Assembly: GCF_013348785.1 (NCBI RefSeq)
Contig: NZ_CP054691.1
Location: 3,683,034 to 3,747,033, forward strand
Length of the DNA stretch: 64,000 nt
Direction: 5' to 3'
From: Gordonia sp. X0973
GTDB lineage: Bacteria; Actinomycetota; Actinomycetes; Mycobacteriales; Mycobacteriaceae
Notes under the pieces: model-generated
What the model saw: only the letters and a program-made list of their open reading frames with translations
What the model was told of the DNA's origin: nothing
The model's database searches: none
Position numbers and translations under genes: made by a program
Shown here: piece by piece, positions 1 to 9,050 of the stretch
Layout: each line of letters starts with the position of its first letter
Position numbering within the stretch: position 1 is the stretch's first letter

Positions 1-40
1 GTGGATCCGAGCCGCTAGGCGAGGAACCGTATCGAGACCG
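1..40. repeat. Dispersed intergenic repeat (TCGAG family), partial copy at the window edge
   Basis: Positions 1-39 are identical to 24706-24744, ending in TATCGAGACC. Related but diverged copies lie at 17968-18015 and 26791-27005. The element sits outside genes and is cut by the window edge. It is a dispersed repeat of unknown function. Confidence 0.8.
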
Positions 41-43
41 CCG

Positions 44-135
44 CTAGGTGTACTTCCCCGACACGTTGTGAACGGGTGAGGTGAGGCGAAGACCTCCCCT
101 CACCCGTTCACAACGTGTCGGGGAAGTACACCTAG
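44..135. repeat. Long perfect inverted repeat (38-bp arms) downstream of pckG
   Basis: Positions 44-81 are the exact reverse complement of 98-135, beginning CTAGGTGTACTTCC. Inside, a further GAGG/CCTC pairing (83-86 with 93-96) leaves a 6-base loop. The stem is far longer than a normal intrinsic terminator and is not followed by a T-run. It may be a bidirectional transcription barrier, a small palindromic element, or two head-to-head copies of one short repeat. Confidence 0.85.
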
Positions 136-168
136 ACGCTAGACGCCCTCTCCGCAAACCCTGCAGAA

Positions 169-228
169 CGAGACAAACCCGACCCCTTGCGGGTGTCGGG
201 TCTGTCGCGAACTGCTGGGTTTGTCTCG
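169..228 (-). terminator. Probable intrinsic terminator of pckG
   Basis: Just downstream of the pckG stop (233-235) are nested inverted repeats. The outer arms CGAGACAAACCC (169-180) and GGGTTTGTCTCG (217-228) pair perfectly. An inner GC-rich hairpin (about 177-201) is followed on the minus strand by TTTGTCTC, a short U-rich tract. The two pairings exclude each other because they share bases 177-180. Confidence 0.6.
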
Positions 229-232
229 ACGG

Positions 233-2065
233 TCAGTCGTCGGCGAGGCGCTTGGTCAGCGCGTCGAGTTCGGCGCTCAGCTGCGCGGGCAGCTTGTCGC
301 CGATGAAGTCGAACCACTCGTTGATCGACGGCAGCTCGTCGCGCCACTGCGCGTTATCGACGGCCAACGCCTCCTCGACATCGGCCTTGTCGACGTCGAG
401 CCCGTTGAGGTCGAGCGAATCGGCCGTCGCGGTGATGCCGATCGGGGTCTCGCGGCCCTCGGCCCGACCCTCGATGCGGTCGATGATCCACTCCAGCACC
501 CGGCTGTTCTCGCCGAATCCGGGCCACAGGAAGCGCTTGTCGGCGCCGCGGCGGAACCAGTTGACGTAGTAGATCTTCGGCAGCTTGTCCGCATCGGCCT
601 TCGCGCCGATGTCCAGCCAGTGCTGCAGGTAGTCGCCGACGTGGTAGCCGATGAACGGCAGCATGGCCATCGGGTCGCGGCGGACCTTGCCGACGGTGCC
701 CTCGGCGGCTGCGGTCTGCTCGGAGCCGACCGTCGCGCCCATGAACACGCCGTGCGCCCAGTCGCGCGCCTCGGTCACCAGCGGGATGGTCGTCTTGCGG
801 CGTCCGCCGAACAGGATCGCCGAGATCGGCACACCGGCCGGGTCGTCCCACTCGGGGGCGACCGACGGGCACTGCGACAGCGGGGTGCAGTAGCGCGAGT
901 TCGGATGGGCGGCAAGGGTCTCGGTCTCCCGGAGGTACCAGTCGTTGCCCTTCCAGTCGATCAGGTGATCGGGCTCGCCCTCCAGGCCCTCCCACCAGAT
1001 GTCGTCGTCGTCGGTGCGCGCGACGTTGGTGTAGATGGTGTTGCCGGCCTCGATGGTCTTCATCGCGTTCGGGTTCGACTGGTGGTTGGTGCCCGGCGCG
1101 ACGCCGAAGAAGCCGAACTCGGGGTTGACCGCGTACAGGCGGCCGTCCTTGCCGAAGCGCATCCACGCGATGTCGTCGCCGACAGTCTCGGCGCGCCAGC
1201 CGGGGATGGTCGGCTGGATCATCGCGAGGTTGGTCTTGCCGCAGGCGCTGGGGAAGGCGGCGGCGACGTAGTAGGCCTTGTCCTCCGGGCTGATCAACTT
1301 GAGGATCAGCATGTGCTCGGCGAGCCAGCCCTCGTCGTGGGCCATCGCCGACGCGATGCGCAGCGAGTAGCACTTCTTGCCGAGCAGCGCGTTACCGCCG
1401 TAGCCCGAACCGTAGGACCAGATCTCCCGGGCCTCCGGGAAGTGGGTGATGTACTTCTCGGTGTTGCACGGCCACGGCACGTCGGCCTGGCCGGGCTCCA
1501 GCGGGGCACCCACCGAGTGCAGACCCTTGACGAAGAAGCCGTCGTCGCCGAGGGCCTCGAGGACCTTGGGGCCGACCCGGGTCATGACCCGCATGGAGAG
1601 CACCACGTACTCCGAGTCGGTGATCTCGATGCCGAGCTTCGGGTCGTCGCTGCCGAGCGGGCCCATGCAGAAGGGGATGACGAACATCGTGCGCCCGCGC
1701 ATGCAGCCGCGGTACAGCTCGGTCATCGTGGCCCGCATCTGGTCGGGGGCCATCCAGTTGTTGGTCGGACCGGCGGCTTCCTCGGTCTCCGAACAGATGA
1801 AGGTGCGCGACTCGACCCGGGCGACGTCGGCCGGATCGGACAGCGCGAGGTAGGAATTCGGCTTCAACTCGTCGTTCAGCTTGACCATCGTGCCGGCCTC
1901 GACGAGCTGGGCGCTCAGGCGCTCCCACTCCTCGTCGCTGCCGTCGGACCACACCACCCGATCGGGTTGGGTCAGCTCCGCCACTTCGGCGACCCAGGCG
2001 AGCAGGCCGGCATGTTTGGTGGGCGCGCTGGCGGCATCCAACCCGGGAATCGTGGCAGAGGTCAT
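233..2065 (-). CDS. pckG: Phosphoenolpyruvate carboxykinase (GTP)
   Basis: Makes phosphoenolpyruvate and CO2 from oxaloacetate with GTP; a cytoplasmic enzyme of gluconeogenesis and of growth on fatty acids or sterols. The 610 residues match the usual length of the GTP family. Visible motifs are the nucleotide-binding segment [12 protein letters not shown], the metal/substrate segment VGDDIAWM, and [15 protein letters not shown] residues near the C-terminus. ATG 2065 is preferred over ATG 2074 because AGGAG lies 9 bases upstream of 2065 but abuts 2074. The gene is the pckA (Rv0211) counterpart of the mycobacterial mmpL3 neighbourhood. A terminator structure follows the stop. Confidence 0.97.
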   Translation of the reverse strand: MTSATIPGLDAASAPTKHAGLLAWVAEVAELTQPDRVVWSDGSDEEWERLSAQLVEAGTMVKLNDELKPNSYLALSDPADVARVESRTFICSETEEAAGPTNNWMAPDQMRATMTELYRGCMRGRTMFVIPFCMGPLGSDDPKLGIEITDSEYVVLSMRVMTRVGPKVLEALGDDGFFVKGLHSVGAPLEPGQADVPWPCNTEKYITHFPEAREIWSYGSGYGGNALLGKKCYSLRIASAMAHDEGWLAEHMLILKLISPEDKAYYVAAAFPSACGKTNLAMIQPTIPGWRAETVGDDIAWMRFGKDGRLYAVNPEFGFFGVAPGTNHQSNPNAMKTIEAGNTIYTNVARTDDDDIWWEGLEGEPDHLIDWKGNDWYLRETETLAAHPNSRYCTPLSQCPSVAPEWDDPAGVPISAILFGGRRKTTIPLVTEARDWAHGVFMGATVGSEQTAAAEGTVGKVRRDPMAMLPFIGYHVGDYLQHWLDIGAKADADKLPKIYYVNWFRRGADKRFLWPGFGENSRVLEWIIDRIEGRAEGRETPIGITATADSLDLNGLDVDKADVEEALAVDNAQWRDELPSINEWFDFIGDKLPAQLSAELDALTKRLADD

Positions 2066-2222
2066 GTGAAGCATCTCCTGAAAGGTCTCGACCGCCTGCT
2101 AAGCGGTCAGTCTTTTCTCAGGATACGCGATTGACCTGCTCGATCGGGAGTTGGGTTAGCCACTTCCGCATGTATCTGCTCCGACGTCGCCGCTCACGCC
2201 GGTGCCGCGGTGATACGCGAAC

Positions 2223-2262
2223 GGTCGGGGCCAGCCACCCCCCGATACGGCTGGCCCCGACC
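2223..2262 (-). terminator. Strong hairpin downstream of the small D-rich protein gene
   Basis: GGTCGGGGCCAGCC (2223-2236) and GGCTGGCCCCGACC (2249-2262) form a perfect 14-bp stem with a 12-base loop, 10 bases past the stop of the minus-strand gene at 2273. No clear T-run follows, as is common in high-GC actinobacteria. It also separates that gene from pckG. Confidence 0.7.
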
Positions 2263-2272
2263 ACGCCTCGCG

Positions 2273-2566
2273 CTAGTGGATGCGGCCCGGCCGCAACGAA
2301 CTCCACCGCCGCGTCGCCGCGTCGTAAACCGACGACGTCACCGACCCGTCCGCCCCTACCCTGGTGATCAGATCGACACATCCGTCGTGGTCGGAATCGG
2401 TGAAGACGGTCATACCGTCGGCATCGTTGCGGGAGAGGCTGTCGTACAGCCCGTCCGCATCGGTGTCGGCGGTGGCCGGCCCCAGATCCCACAGCCGTTC
2501 CTCCTCGGCCAGCCACAGGTGGTTGCCGACGTCGCCGGGATCCGCACCGTCGTCGAAGATGTCCAT
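2273..2566 (-). CDS. Small acidic protein with D-x-D-x-D-G repeats (DUF6802-like)
   Basis: A 97-residue protein of unknown function. It has repeated aspartate-rich loops (DTDADGLYD, DSDHDGCVD) like calcium-binding type-3/EF-hand-like loops. It starts acidic (MDIFDDGADPGD) and has no signal peptide or membrane segment. The protein at 37820-38341 has the same kind of loops, so the two may be paralogues. It lies 37 bases downstream of the membrane-protein gene at 2604-3758, same strand, and is followed by a strong hairpin. No good ribosome binding site is visible before ATG 2566, so it may be read with the upstream gene. The family name is from memory. Confidence 0.6.
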   Translation of the reverse strand: MDIFDDGADPGDVGNHLWLAEEERLWDLGPATADTDADGLYDSLSRNDADGMTVFTDSDHDGCVDLITRVGADGSVTSSVYDAATRRWSSLRPGRIH

Positions 2567-2603
2567 CAGTTACTTAGACGCAGCCCGCGGGCAAACGGTT
2601 CCA

Positions 2604-3758
2604 TCAATCCGGATCCGGTTGGCGTTTGCGCCGGATACCGGACACAACACCATCCGGATCGGCCGCCGCGAGGCGACGCACCCGGGCCGCGACCGCAGGC
2701 TCGGCACCGTTGACGAGTGCGGCGACGCGCCACTCGGTGCGGGCCCGCGCGTCGGCGACGACCTCGCCGGCCCACGTCCTCGCCTGGTTGCGCAGCAGGA
2801 CCCGTCGGCGCAATCCGACCGCACCCGCGGCGACGCCCAGCCCGATCGCCACGGCCAGGGCCAGCGCGGTCCAGCCGGGAATCCACCCGGCCAGCGACCC
2901 GGCGGCGAGCCGTCCGATCCCCAGCCCGGTCGACGCGCCGAGCAGCACGATCACCGCGTCCTCAGCTCCCCACCCGCGCGGCGACCAGTGCACCGGGCGG
3001 GCGGGCGGCGATTCGACGGCCGGGGCGGGCACGGGGACGCGGGGACCCTGACCGGCCGCCGCGACCGGGCCGCAGCCCACGAGCGCGGTCGCCCACAGGT
3101 GGGCCGTCTGTCCGGCCACCGCCCCGACGACCCGCTGCTCGAACGCCGCGGCGCTCTCGGACAGCCAGCGGGAGAAGACGGCGACGTCGGCGGGTCGCAA
3201 CGCCGCGGCCTCGGTCGCCCCGGCCGCGGCGAGTTCGCGAAATCCGGAGTGGATGCGCCCGCCCGCCCAGGCGCGGATGGCGCTGGACCCGACCCGCAGG
3301 CCGGCCAGCCGCTCGGCCGCGTCCCCGCGCGAAACCTCGCGCGCCGCCCGCGCCGCCGACTCCTCGTCGACCCAGTCGACGAGATCGGCCAACCCCGAAT
3401 CGGCCCCGCTGACTCCCGCGATCCCCAGCGCGACGGCGAACAGCGGCAACCGGGCCGAGGCGGCCGATGTCGCGGACCACCGCGTGAGACGCGCGGGCCA
3501 GTCGGGGCACTCCTCGATGCCGACCCCGACGAAGGCCACGAGCGCGGACCGGTCGCGACCGCCGAACACGACCTCGGCATCCGGCGGATCGGCTCCGACG
3601 TCGAAGAACCACACCACCGTCCCCGGCGCCTGCCGCTCCTGCACGCGCAGCCCGCGCCCGGCGAGCGCGGCCACCACGACCGCGCGGTCCGGCCCGTCGG
3701 GCGCCGCCGGTCCCGCCAGCGCGACCCGGCTCCAGCGCGCACCGCGATGCTCCACCAT
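2604..3758 (-). CDS. Conserved hypothetical membrane protein (Rv0209-like by position)
   Basis: A 384-residue protein of unknown function. The start at ATG 3758 (MVEHRGARW) is chosen because the upstream open frame runs antisense through trmB. The N-terminal two thirds are soluble and alanine-rich. A hydrophobic region near residues 285-330 looks like two transmembrane helices around a short loop, followed by a basic C-terminal tail. Position between pckG and divergent trmB matches M. tuberculosis Rv0209, which is the only basis for that link. The intergenic region to trmB (3759-3827) must hold both promoters. Confidence 0.6.
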   Translation of the reverse strand: MVEHRGARWSRVALAGPAAPDGPDRAVVVAALAGRGLRVQERQAPGTVVWFFDVGADPPDAEVVFGGRDRSALVAFVGVGIEECPDWPARLTRWSATSAASARLPLFAVALGIAGVSGADSGLADLVDWVDEESAARAAREVSRGDAAERLAGLRVGSSAIRAWAGGRIHSGFRELAAAGATEAAALRPADVAVFSRWLSESAAAFEQRVVGAVAGQTAHLWATALVGCGPVAAAGQGPRVPVPAPAVESPPARPVHWSPRGWGAEDAVIVLLGASTGLGIGRLAAGSLAGWIPGWTALALAVAIGLGVAAGAVGLRRRVLLRNQARTWAGEVVADARARTEWRVAALVNGAEPAVAARVRRLAAADPDGVVSGIRRKRQPDPD

Positions 3759-3827
3759 TGACCCCCCGATCTCGTCGATGACCCCCGTTGTCGACGACCC
3801 CATGTAATCAGGTGAGACCATGGTCGG

Positions 3828-4571
3828 GTGAGCGATACCGTCGATCAGTCCCGCCTGTACCCGCGGGTGACCAGCTTCCGGTTCCGGCGCGGCACCCTGA
3901 CGCCGGGGCAGCGCCGCAACTGGGAGAACCTGTGGCCGGTGCTGGGCCGTGATCTGCGCACCAGCCCCGACGCCGACGGGCGCGTCGTCGAGCCGCCGCT
4001 GCACGCGCAGGAGTGGTTCGGCCGCAAAGCCCCGCTCATCGTCGAAATCGGTTCCGGCACCGGCATCTCGACCGCGGCGATGGCCGCCGACGAGCCGGAG
4101 TTCGACGTGGTGGCCGTCGAGGTCTACCAACCGGGACTCGCGCAACTCGTCGGCCTCGTCGACCGCGGCGGCCTGACCAACGTGCGCATGATCCGCGGCG
4201 ACGCCGTGGTGGTCCTGGACGAACTGATCGAGGACAAGAGCCTGCAGGGCATCCGCGTCTTCTTCCCCGACCCGTGGCCCAAGGCCCGCCACCACAAGCG
4301 ACGGCTGGTGCAATCGGGCACGTTGGCGACGATGGCCGAGAAGCTCGTCGACGGCGGCGTGCTGCACATCGCCACCGACCACGCCGATTACACCGAATGG
4401 ATCCGCGAACTGCTGGACAATCAGGACACCACCGGGACGCACCTGGTCCCCCTGACCGGGGAGAGTCCGATCTCGCTGGCGCGTCCGACCACGAAGTTCG
4501 AGGGCCGTGCCGCCGACGAGGGGCGCGTGGTCACCGAATTCGTCTACACCCGCGCGGAGGGTCGCCCATGA
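3828..4571 (+). CDS. trmB: tRNA (guanine-N7)-methyltransferase
   Basis: Methylates N7 of G46 in tRNA with S-adenosylmethionine. The 247 residues carry the SAM-binding loop VEIGSGTGIS and the family signature FFPDPWPKARHHKRR, then the C-terminal TKFEGR segment. The start is GTG 3828 (MSDTVDQSRLYPR), the usual actinobacterial length. Its ATGA stop/start overlap with the next gene (4568) indicates coupled translation. The trmB, NYN protein, mmpL3 order equals Rv0208c-Rv0207c-Rv0206c. Confidence 0.95.
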   Translation: MSDTVDQSRLYPRVTSFRFRRGTLTPGQRRNWENLWPVLGRDLRTSPDADGRVVEPPLHAQEWFGRKAPLIVEIGSGTGISTAAMAADEPEFDVVAVEVYQPGLAQLVGLVDRGGLTNVRMIRGDAVVVLDELIEDKSLQGIRVFFPDPWPKARHHKRRLVQSGTLATMAEKLVDGGVLHIATDHADYTEWIRELLDNQDTTGTHLVPLTGESPISLARPTTKFEGRAADEGRVVTEFVYTRAEGRP

Positions 4572-5251
4572 GCACCGACACGAATAGCTCGACGGGCAGC
4601 CCGTCGGTGGGCGACACCATCTCCGGTCAGTCGACGGCCCGCCGGGTGCTGCTCGTGTGGGACGCACCCAATATGGATATGGGCCTCGGCGGAATCATCG
4701 GCGGCCGCCCGACCGCCGCGCATCGCCCGCGCTTCGACGCCGTCGGCCGCTGGCTGCTGGGCCGCACCGACGACATCCGGCGGGAGAGCGGCGGTTCGTC
4801 CGTCGAGCCCGAGGCCACCGTCTTCACCAACATCAGCCCGGGCAGCGCCGACGTCGTGCGGCCGTGGGTCGACGCGCTGCGCAACGTCGGCTACGCGGTA
4901 TTCGCCAAACCCAAGATCGCCGACGACACCGACGTCGACGAGGACATGCTCAACCACATCGAGCTGCGCAGGCACACCTGCGGGCTGGCCGGGCTCATCG
5001 TCGCCTCCGCCGACGGTCAGGCGTTCCGGGAGCCGCTGCTGGAGGTCGCCGCCGAGGGCGTCCCGGTCACCGTCATCGGCTTCCGCGAACACGCCAGCTG
5101 GGCGCAGGGCGTCGACGAATTCGACTTCCTCGACCTCGAGGACATCCCCAACGTCTTCCGGGAGCCGCTGCCGCGGATCACCCTCGACGCCCTCCCCGAC
5201 GACGGTGCCTGGCTGCCGCCGTTCCGCGCGCTGTCCTCGCTTCTGCGCTGA
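4568..5251 (+). CDS. NYN-domain protein (Rv0207c-like)
   Basis: A 227-residue protein with the NYN/PIN-like ribonuclease fold. VLLVWDAPNMDMGLG near residue 27 provides the first acidic residue (D-x-x-N), and later acidic positions occur in DVDEDM and SADGQAF. The family is predicted to cut RNA; the substrate is unknown. ATG 4568 overlaps the trmB stop by four bases, giving an operon with trmB and probably mmpL3 166 bases downstream. Conserved linkage to trmB and mmpL3 in Mycobacteriales makes a shared expression role likely, but function is inferred from fold only. Confidence 0.75.
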   Translation: MSTDTNSSTGSPSVGDTISGQSTARRVLLVWDAPNMDMGLGGIIGGRPTAAHRPRFDAVGRWLLGRTDDIRRESGGSSVEPEATVFTNISPGSADVVRPWVDALRNVGYAVFAKPKIADDTDVDEDMLNHIELRRHTCGLAGLIVASADGQAFREPLLEVAAEGVPVTVIGFREHASWAQGVDEFDFLDLEDIPNVFREPLPRITLDALPDDGAWLPPFRALSSLLR

Positions 5252-5418
5252 CGACGCGGGATCCGCGCGGCTTGCGCACCCACGACGCGCCGCGGGGAAA
5301 TCCGCCCTGCTCAGTTTGCATTCAGGCGATACCTGGAAGAATGGCCCGACGTGGGTTGTGCCGGCTGGCGCTCCCGGCGCCGGGCCAGCAGCTCGTCGGG
5401 TGACGAAAGGAACCGAAG

Positions 5419-8397
5419 GTGTTCGGATGGATCGGCACGTTCGCATATCGAATGCGATACACCGTCATCGCCGTGATGGTCGCTTTGATGGCCGGTCTCG
5501 GCCTCTACGGCCTTGACCTCTCGAAGCACCTCTCGCAGAGCGGTTGGTTCGACCCGACGTCGCAATCGGCGAAGGGATCGGTGCTCGCCGACAACTCCTT
5601 CGGCCGCGACCACAAGTCCGACATCGTCCTGCTGATCACCCCGCCCGACGGCACCAAGGTCGACGACCCCGCCTTCGGCGCCAAGGTGGAGAAGTTCGTC
5701 ACCCAGCTGACCACCGACCCGGAGACGAAAGACCTCGTCGGCCGCGACACCAGAGCCGCCAGCGGTGACGATCCAGGCAGCCCTGGCATCATCGACCCAT
5801 TCGTCCAGCTTCCCGAGAACCCCTCCCCGGCCGCGCTGCTCGCTCGGGCCACGGTCCGCGAACACACTTTCAACGAGGACAAGACCAAGGCGTTCATCAG
5901 CATCGGCGTGCAGGGCAACGACGACACGTCGATCCTCACCAACTACAAGAAGCTGCGGCCGGCATTCGACAACATCGACACCAAGTTCGGTCTCGAGGGA
6001 ACCAAGTTCGAGTTGGCGGGTCTGCAGCCGATCGCCAACTCGATGGCCATCGGCATGGAGCACGACATCAAACGCGCCGAAGTCATCGCGCTCCCCGTCG
6101 TCGCACTCATGCTGTTCTTCGTCTTCGGCGGTGTCGTCGCGGCGGCGCTGCCGGTGTTCATCGGCGGCCTGACCATCGCGGGCTCGCTGGGAATCATGAA
6201 GCTGTTGACCCACGTCACCGAGGTCAACGTGTTCGCGCAATCGGTGGTCACGCTCATCGGTCTCGGCATCGCCATCGACTACGGCCTCTTCATCGTCAGT
6301 CGATTCCGAGAAGAGTTAGCCGAGGGATATACGACGAAGGCCGCGGTCCGAAGAACCGTGATGACCGCCGGTCAGACGGTGTGGTTCTCGGCCACGATCA
6401 TCATCGCGGCCATCGCCTGTCTGCTCATCTTCCCGCAGGCATTCCTCAAGTCGGTGGCCTACGGCGCCATCGCCTCGGTGGCGCTCGCCGCCTTCCTGTC
6501 GATCACCGTCCTGCCGGCCATCCTCGGCATCCTCGGACCGCGGATCGACGCCTTCGGATTCAGCTTCCTGCGCAAGACGAAGACCAAGCAGGAGGTCGAG
6601 GACGGCTTCTGGGGCAAACTTTCCGGCTGGGTGATGAAGCACCCGCTGAAGACTGCCATCCCGACGGTCCTGCTCCTGCTGGCCCTGATCATCCCCTTCG
6701 GCAACATCGAGTTCGGTGGGATCAGCGAGAAGTACCTGCCGCCGGACAATCCGACCCGCCAGTCGCAGGAAGCCTTCGACCAGGCCTTCCCCAAGGAGCG
6801 GACCGAGGCGGTCAAGATCGTCGTCGTCTACCAGGTCGACAGCGACGAGGATCAGAACCGCCTCGTCGCGCTGCAGCAGGCCGCCAATGCCCACGATGCG
6901 GCGGCGGCCCCGGGTAAGCAGTTCTTCTCCAAGCCCTTCTCCTTCGAAGAGACGGACGGTGGCCTGTCCGGCGAATACCCGGGTCGTTCGGACATCGGTG
7001 TCGTCCAGATGTCCGCCGGCTTCTCCGACTGGCTCAAAGACCCGAAGAACAAGGAGGGCCCCCGGCTGCAGACCGAGGCCATCCGGTACCTGCAGAACCT
7101 GGACAAGCAGGGTCTGCGGGTCTACATCGCCGGCACTCCGGCGCTGACCCAGGACTCGATCGACGCGCTGCTCACCCGACTGCCGTTCATGACCGTCATG
7201 CTGGTGCTGATCACCGGGTTGCTGATGTTCCTGGCGTTCGGCTCGGTGATCCTGCCGATCAAGGCGGCGCTCGTCTCGGCCTTGGGCCTGGGCGCGACGC
7301 TGGGCATCCTGACCTGGATTTTCGTCGACGGCAACGGTGCGACGCTGCTCAACTTCACGCCGGGTCCGCTGTTCGCCGCGGTGCTGGTGCTGATCATCGC
7401 GATCGTGTTCGGCCTGTCGACCGACTACGAGATATTCCTGCTCTCACGCATGGTCGAGGCCAGACAGAAGGGTGCCTCGACCACCGAGGCGATCCGCGTC
7501 GGCACGGCGCACACCGGCCGCATCATCACCGCGGCCGCCGCGATCCTGGTCGTCGTCACCGGGGCGTTCGCGCTGTCGGACATCGTCATGATGAAGTACA
7601 TCGCCTTCGGCATGATCGCCGCGCTGATCCTCGACGCGACGATCATCCGCATGCTGCTGGTGCCGTCGACGATGAAACTGCTCGGCGACGACTGCTGGTG
7701 GGCGCCGCAGTGGATGAAGACCGTCCAACGCAAGCTGGGCCTCGGCGAGACCATCCTCGAGGTGGAGCCCGACGAGATGGTCGACGCCGACGTGGCGGCC
7801 TCCAAGTCGATGTCGGCCGGCGCGGTGATCGCCACCGCTCCGACCTCGGCTTTCCGCCGTCCCGGGTCGCGCCGCCGCACCTCGGCGCCGACCGCCGACG
7901 AGCAGGAGGCCCCGACGGTGGCCGTGCAGACACCAGCCGCGCCGCTGCCCGAGGCTCCGCTGCCCGAGGCACCCGCGCCCGCGCCGGCCTCGGTGCCCCA
8001 GCGTCCCGCCGGGCCGCAGTATCAGCCGCCGATCCGCCGTACCGCGAGTTCGGTGAACCCCCCGGCTCCCGCGGCACCCGTCGCGCCCACGGCACCCGTC
8101 ACGCCCACGAGCCTCGTCGTACCGGCCGCACCCAGGCCGGTGCCGGCCGAGACCGACGACGCGCCGGACACCGGGGCGTGGCGACTGGGCAAGGGCGGCA
8201 TCCGCTTCGAGGCCGGCGGGTCGAGCGCGTCGGGTCCGACGCCCGCGGTGCGCCCCTCCCAGCCGCCGGTCGCGCCGTCGAGCACCGCCGCGCCGAACTC
8301 CGACGACGACGGCAAGCGGGCCGCGGGCAACCGCGACGAGGAGATCAGCGTCCAAGACTTGATGCGCCGCGCCCGCGGGCAGGACCCGCAGGGCTAG
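5419..8397 (+). CDS. mmpL3: Trehalose monomycolate transporter MmpL3 (RND family)
   Basis: Moves trehalose monomycolate across the plasma membrane for mycolate layer assembly, using proton motive force. The 992 residues have two RND halves: a TM segment near residue 15, a periplasmic domain, TM bundles around 210-400 and 590-780, then a long Ala/Pro-rich cytoplasmic tail. The proton-relay Asp-Tyr pairs typical of MmpL3 are visible at D287-Y288 (GIAIDYGLF) and D669-Y670 (LSTDYEIF). GTG 5419 is preceded by AAAGGAACC. The stop overlaps the stop of the convergent response regulator (shared CTAG). Its presence implies a mycolic-acid-containing organism. Confidence 0.95.
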   Translation: MFGWIGTFAYRMRYTVIAVMVALMAGLGLYGLDLSKHLSQSGWFDPTSQSAKGSVLADNSFGRDHKSDIVLLITPPDGTKVDDPAFGAKVEKFVTQLTTDPETKDLVGRDTRAASGDDPGSPGIIDPFVQLPENPSPAALLARATVREHTFNEDKTKAFISIGVQGNDDTSILTNYKKLRPAFDNIDTKFGLEGTKFELAGLQPIANSMAIGMEHDIKRAEVIALPVVALMLFFVFGGVVAAALPVFIGGLTIAGSLGIMKLLTHVTEVNVFAQSVVTLIGLGIAIDYGLFIVSRFREELAEGYTTKAAVRRTVMTAGQTVWFSATIIIAAIACLLIFPQAFLKSVAYGAIASVALAAFLSITVLPAILGILGPRIDAFGFSFLRKTKTKQEVEDGFWGKLSGWVMKHPLKTAIPTVLLLLALIIPFGNIEFGGISEKYLPPDNPTRQSQEAFDQAFPKERTEAVKIVVVYQVDSDEDQNRLVALQQAANAHDAAAAPGKQFFSKPFSFEETDGGLSGEYPGRSDIGVVQMSAGFSDWLKDPKNKEGPRLQTEAIRYLQNLDKQGLRVYIAGTPALTQDSIDALLTRLPFMTVMLVLITGLLMFLAFGSVILPIKAALVSALGLGATLGILTWIFVDGNGATLLNFTPGPLFAAVLVLIIAIVFGLSTDYEIFLLSRMVEARQKGASTTEAIRVGTAHTGRIITAAAAILVVVTGAFALSDIVMMKYIAFGMIAALILDATIIRMLLVPSTMKLLGDDCWWAPQWMKTVQRKLGLGETILEVEPDEMVDADVAASKSMSAGAVIATAPTSAFRRPGSRRRTSAPTADEQEAPTVAVQTPAAPLPEAPLPEAPAPAPASVPQRPAGPQYQPPIRRTASSVNPPAPAAPVAPTAPVTPTSLVVPAAPRPVPAETDDAPDTGAWRLGKGGIRFEAGGSSASGPTPAVRPSQPPVAPSSTAAPNSDDDGKRAAGNRDEEISVQDLMRRARGQDPQG

Positions 8398-9050
8398 TCC
8401 GGCGGCGCCTCGTCGAGCCCGTGCTCGATCGCGTAGCGGGTCAATTCCACCCGGTTGGCCAGCTGCAGTTTGCGCAGCGCCGATTGGACGTGGTTCTCGA
8501 CGGTCCGATGGCTCAGGAACAGCTTGGCCGCGATCTGCTTGGCGGTCATCCCCTTCGCCACGTACCGCAGCACCTCGGTCTCGCGCGGGGAGAGCACCGG
8601 CTTCTCGTCGCCGCCCGGACCGTCGGCCGACATCCGGCGGAACTCGCCCAGGACCAGCCCGGCCAATCCGGGGGTGAACACGGCCTGACCGTCGGCCGTC
8701 GCGCGCACCCCGGCGACCATCTCGTCGCGGGACGCGCTTTTCACCAGGTATCCGCTGGCCCCGGACTTGACCGCCTCCAGCACGTCGTCGCGCTCATCCG
8801 ATGCGGAGAGCACCAGGATCCGCGACGACGGCGAGACCGCCAGCACCTGGGCGGTCGCCTCCGCCCCCGTCCCGTCCGGCAGCTGCATATCCATCAAGAC
8901 GACATCGGGTCGCACGGCGGCGGCCCGGCGTACCGCGGCGCCCACCCCGTCGGCCGTGGCCACCACCTCGAAACCCTCGTCGACGAGGTCGCGCTCGATC
9001 CCGTCGCGCCACATCGGATGATCGTCGACGACCATCACGCGAATAGTCAT
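8394..9050 (-). CDS. LuxR/NarL-type response regulator
   Basis: A 218-residue two-component regulator. The receiver domain has the acidic pocket (VVDDHP, D9/D10), phospho-acceptor D54 (LMDMQLPDG) and the switch/lysine region (SGASGYLVKS). A LuxR helix-turn-helix follows (LSPRETEVLRYVAKG, then SHRTVENHV). ATG 9050 overlaps the kinase stop by four bases, so kinase and regulator are translationally coupled. The gene converges on mmpL3 with both stops inside one CTAG. Targets are not known; control of envelope or of the adjacent transporter is only a guess. Confidence 0.9.
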   Translation of the reverse strand: MTIRVMVVDDHPMWRDGIERDLVDEGFEVVATADGVGAAVRRAAAVRPDVVLMDMQLPDGTGAEATAQVLAVSPSSRILVLSASDERDDVLEAVKSGASGYLVKSASRDEMVAGVRATADGQAVFTPGLAGLVLGEFRRMSADGPGGDEKPVLSPRETEVLRYVAKGMTAKQIAAKLFLSHRTVENHVQSALRKLQLANRVELTRYAIEHGLDEAPPD

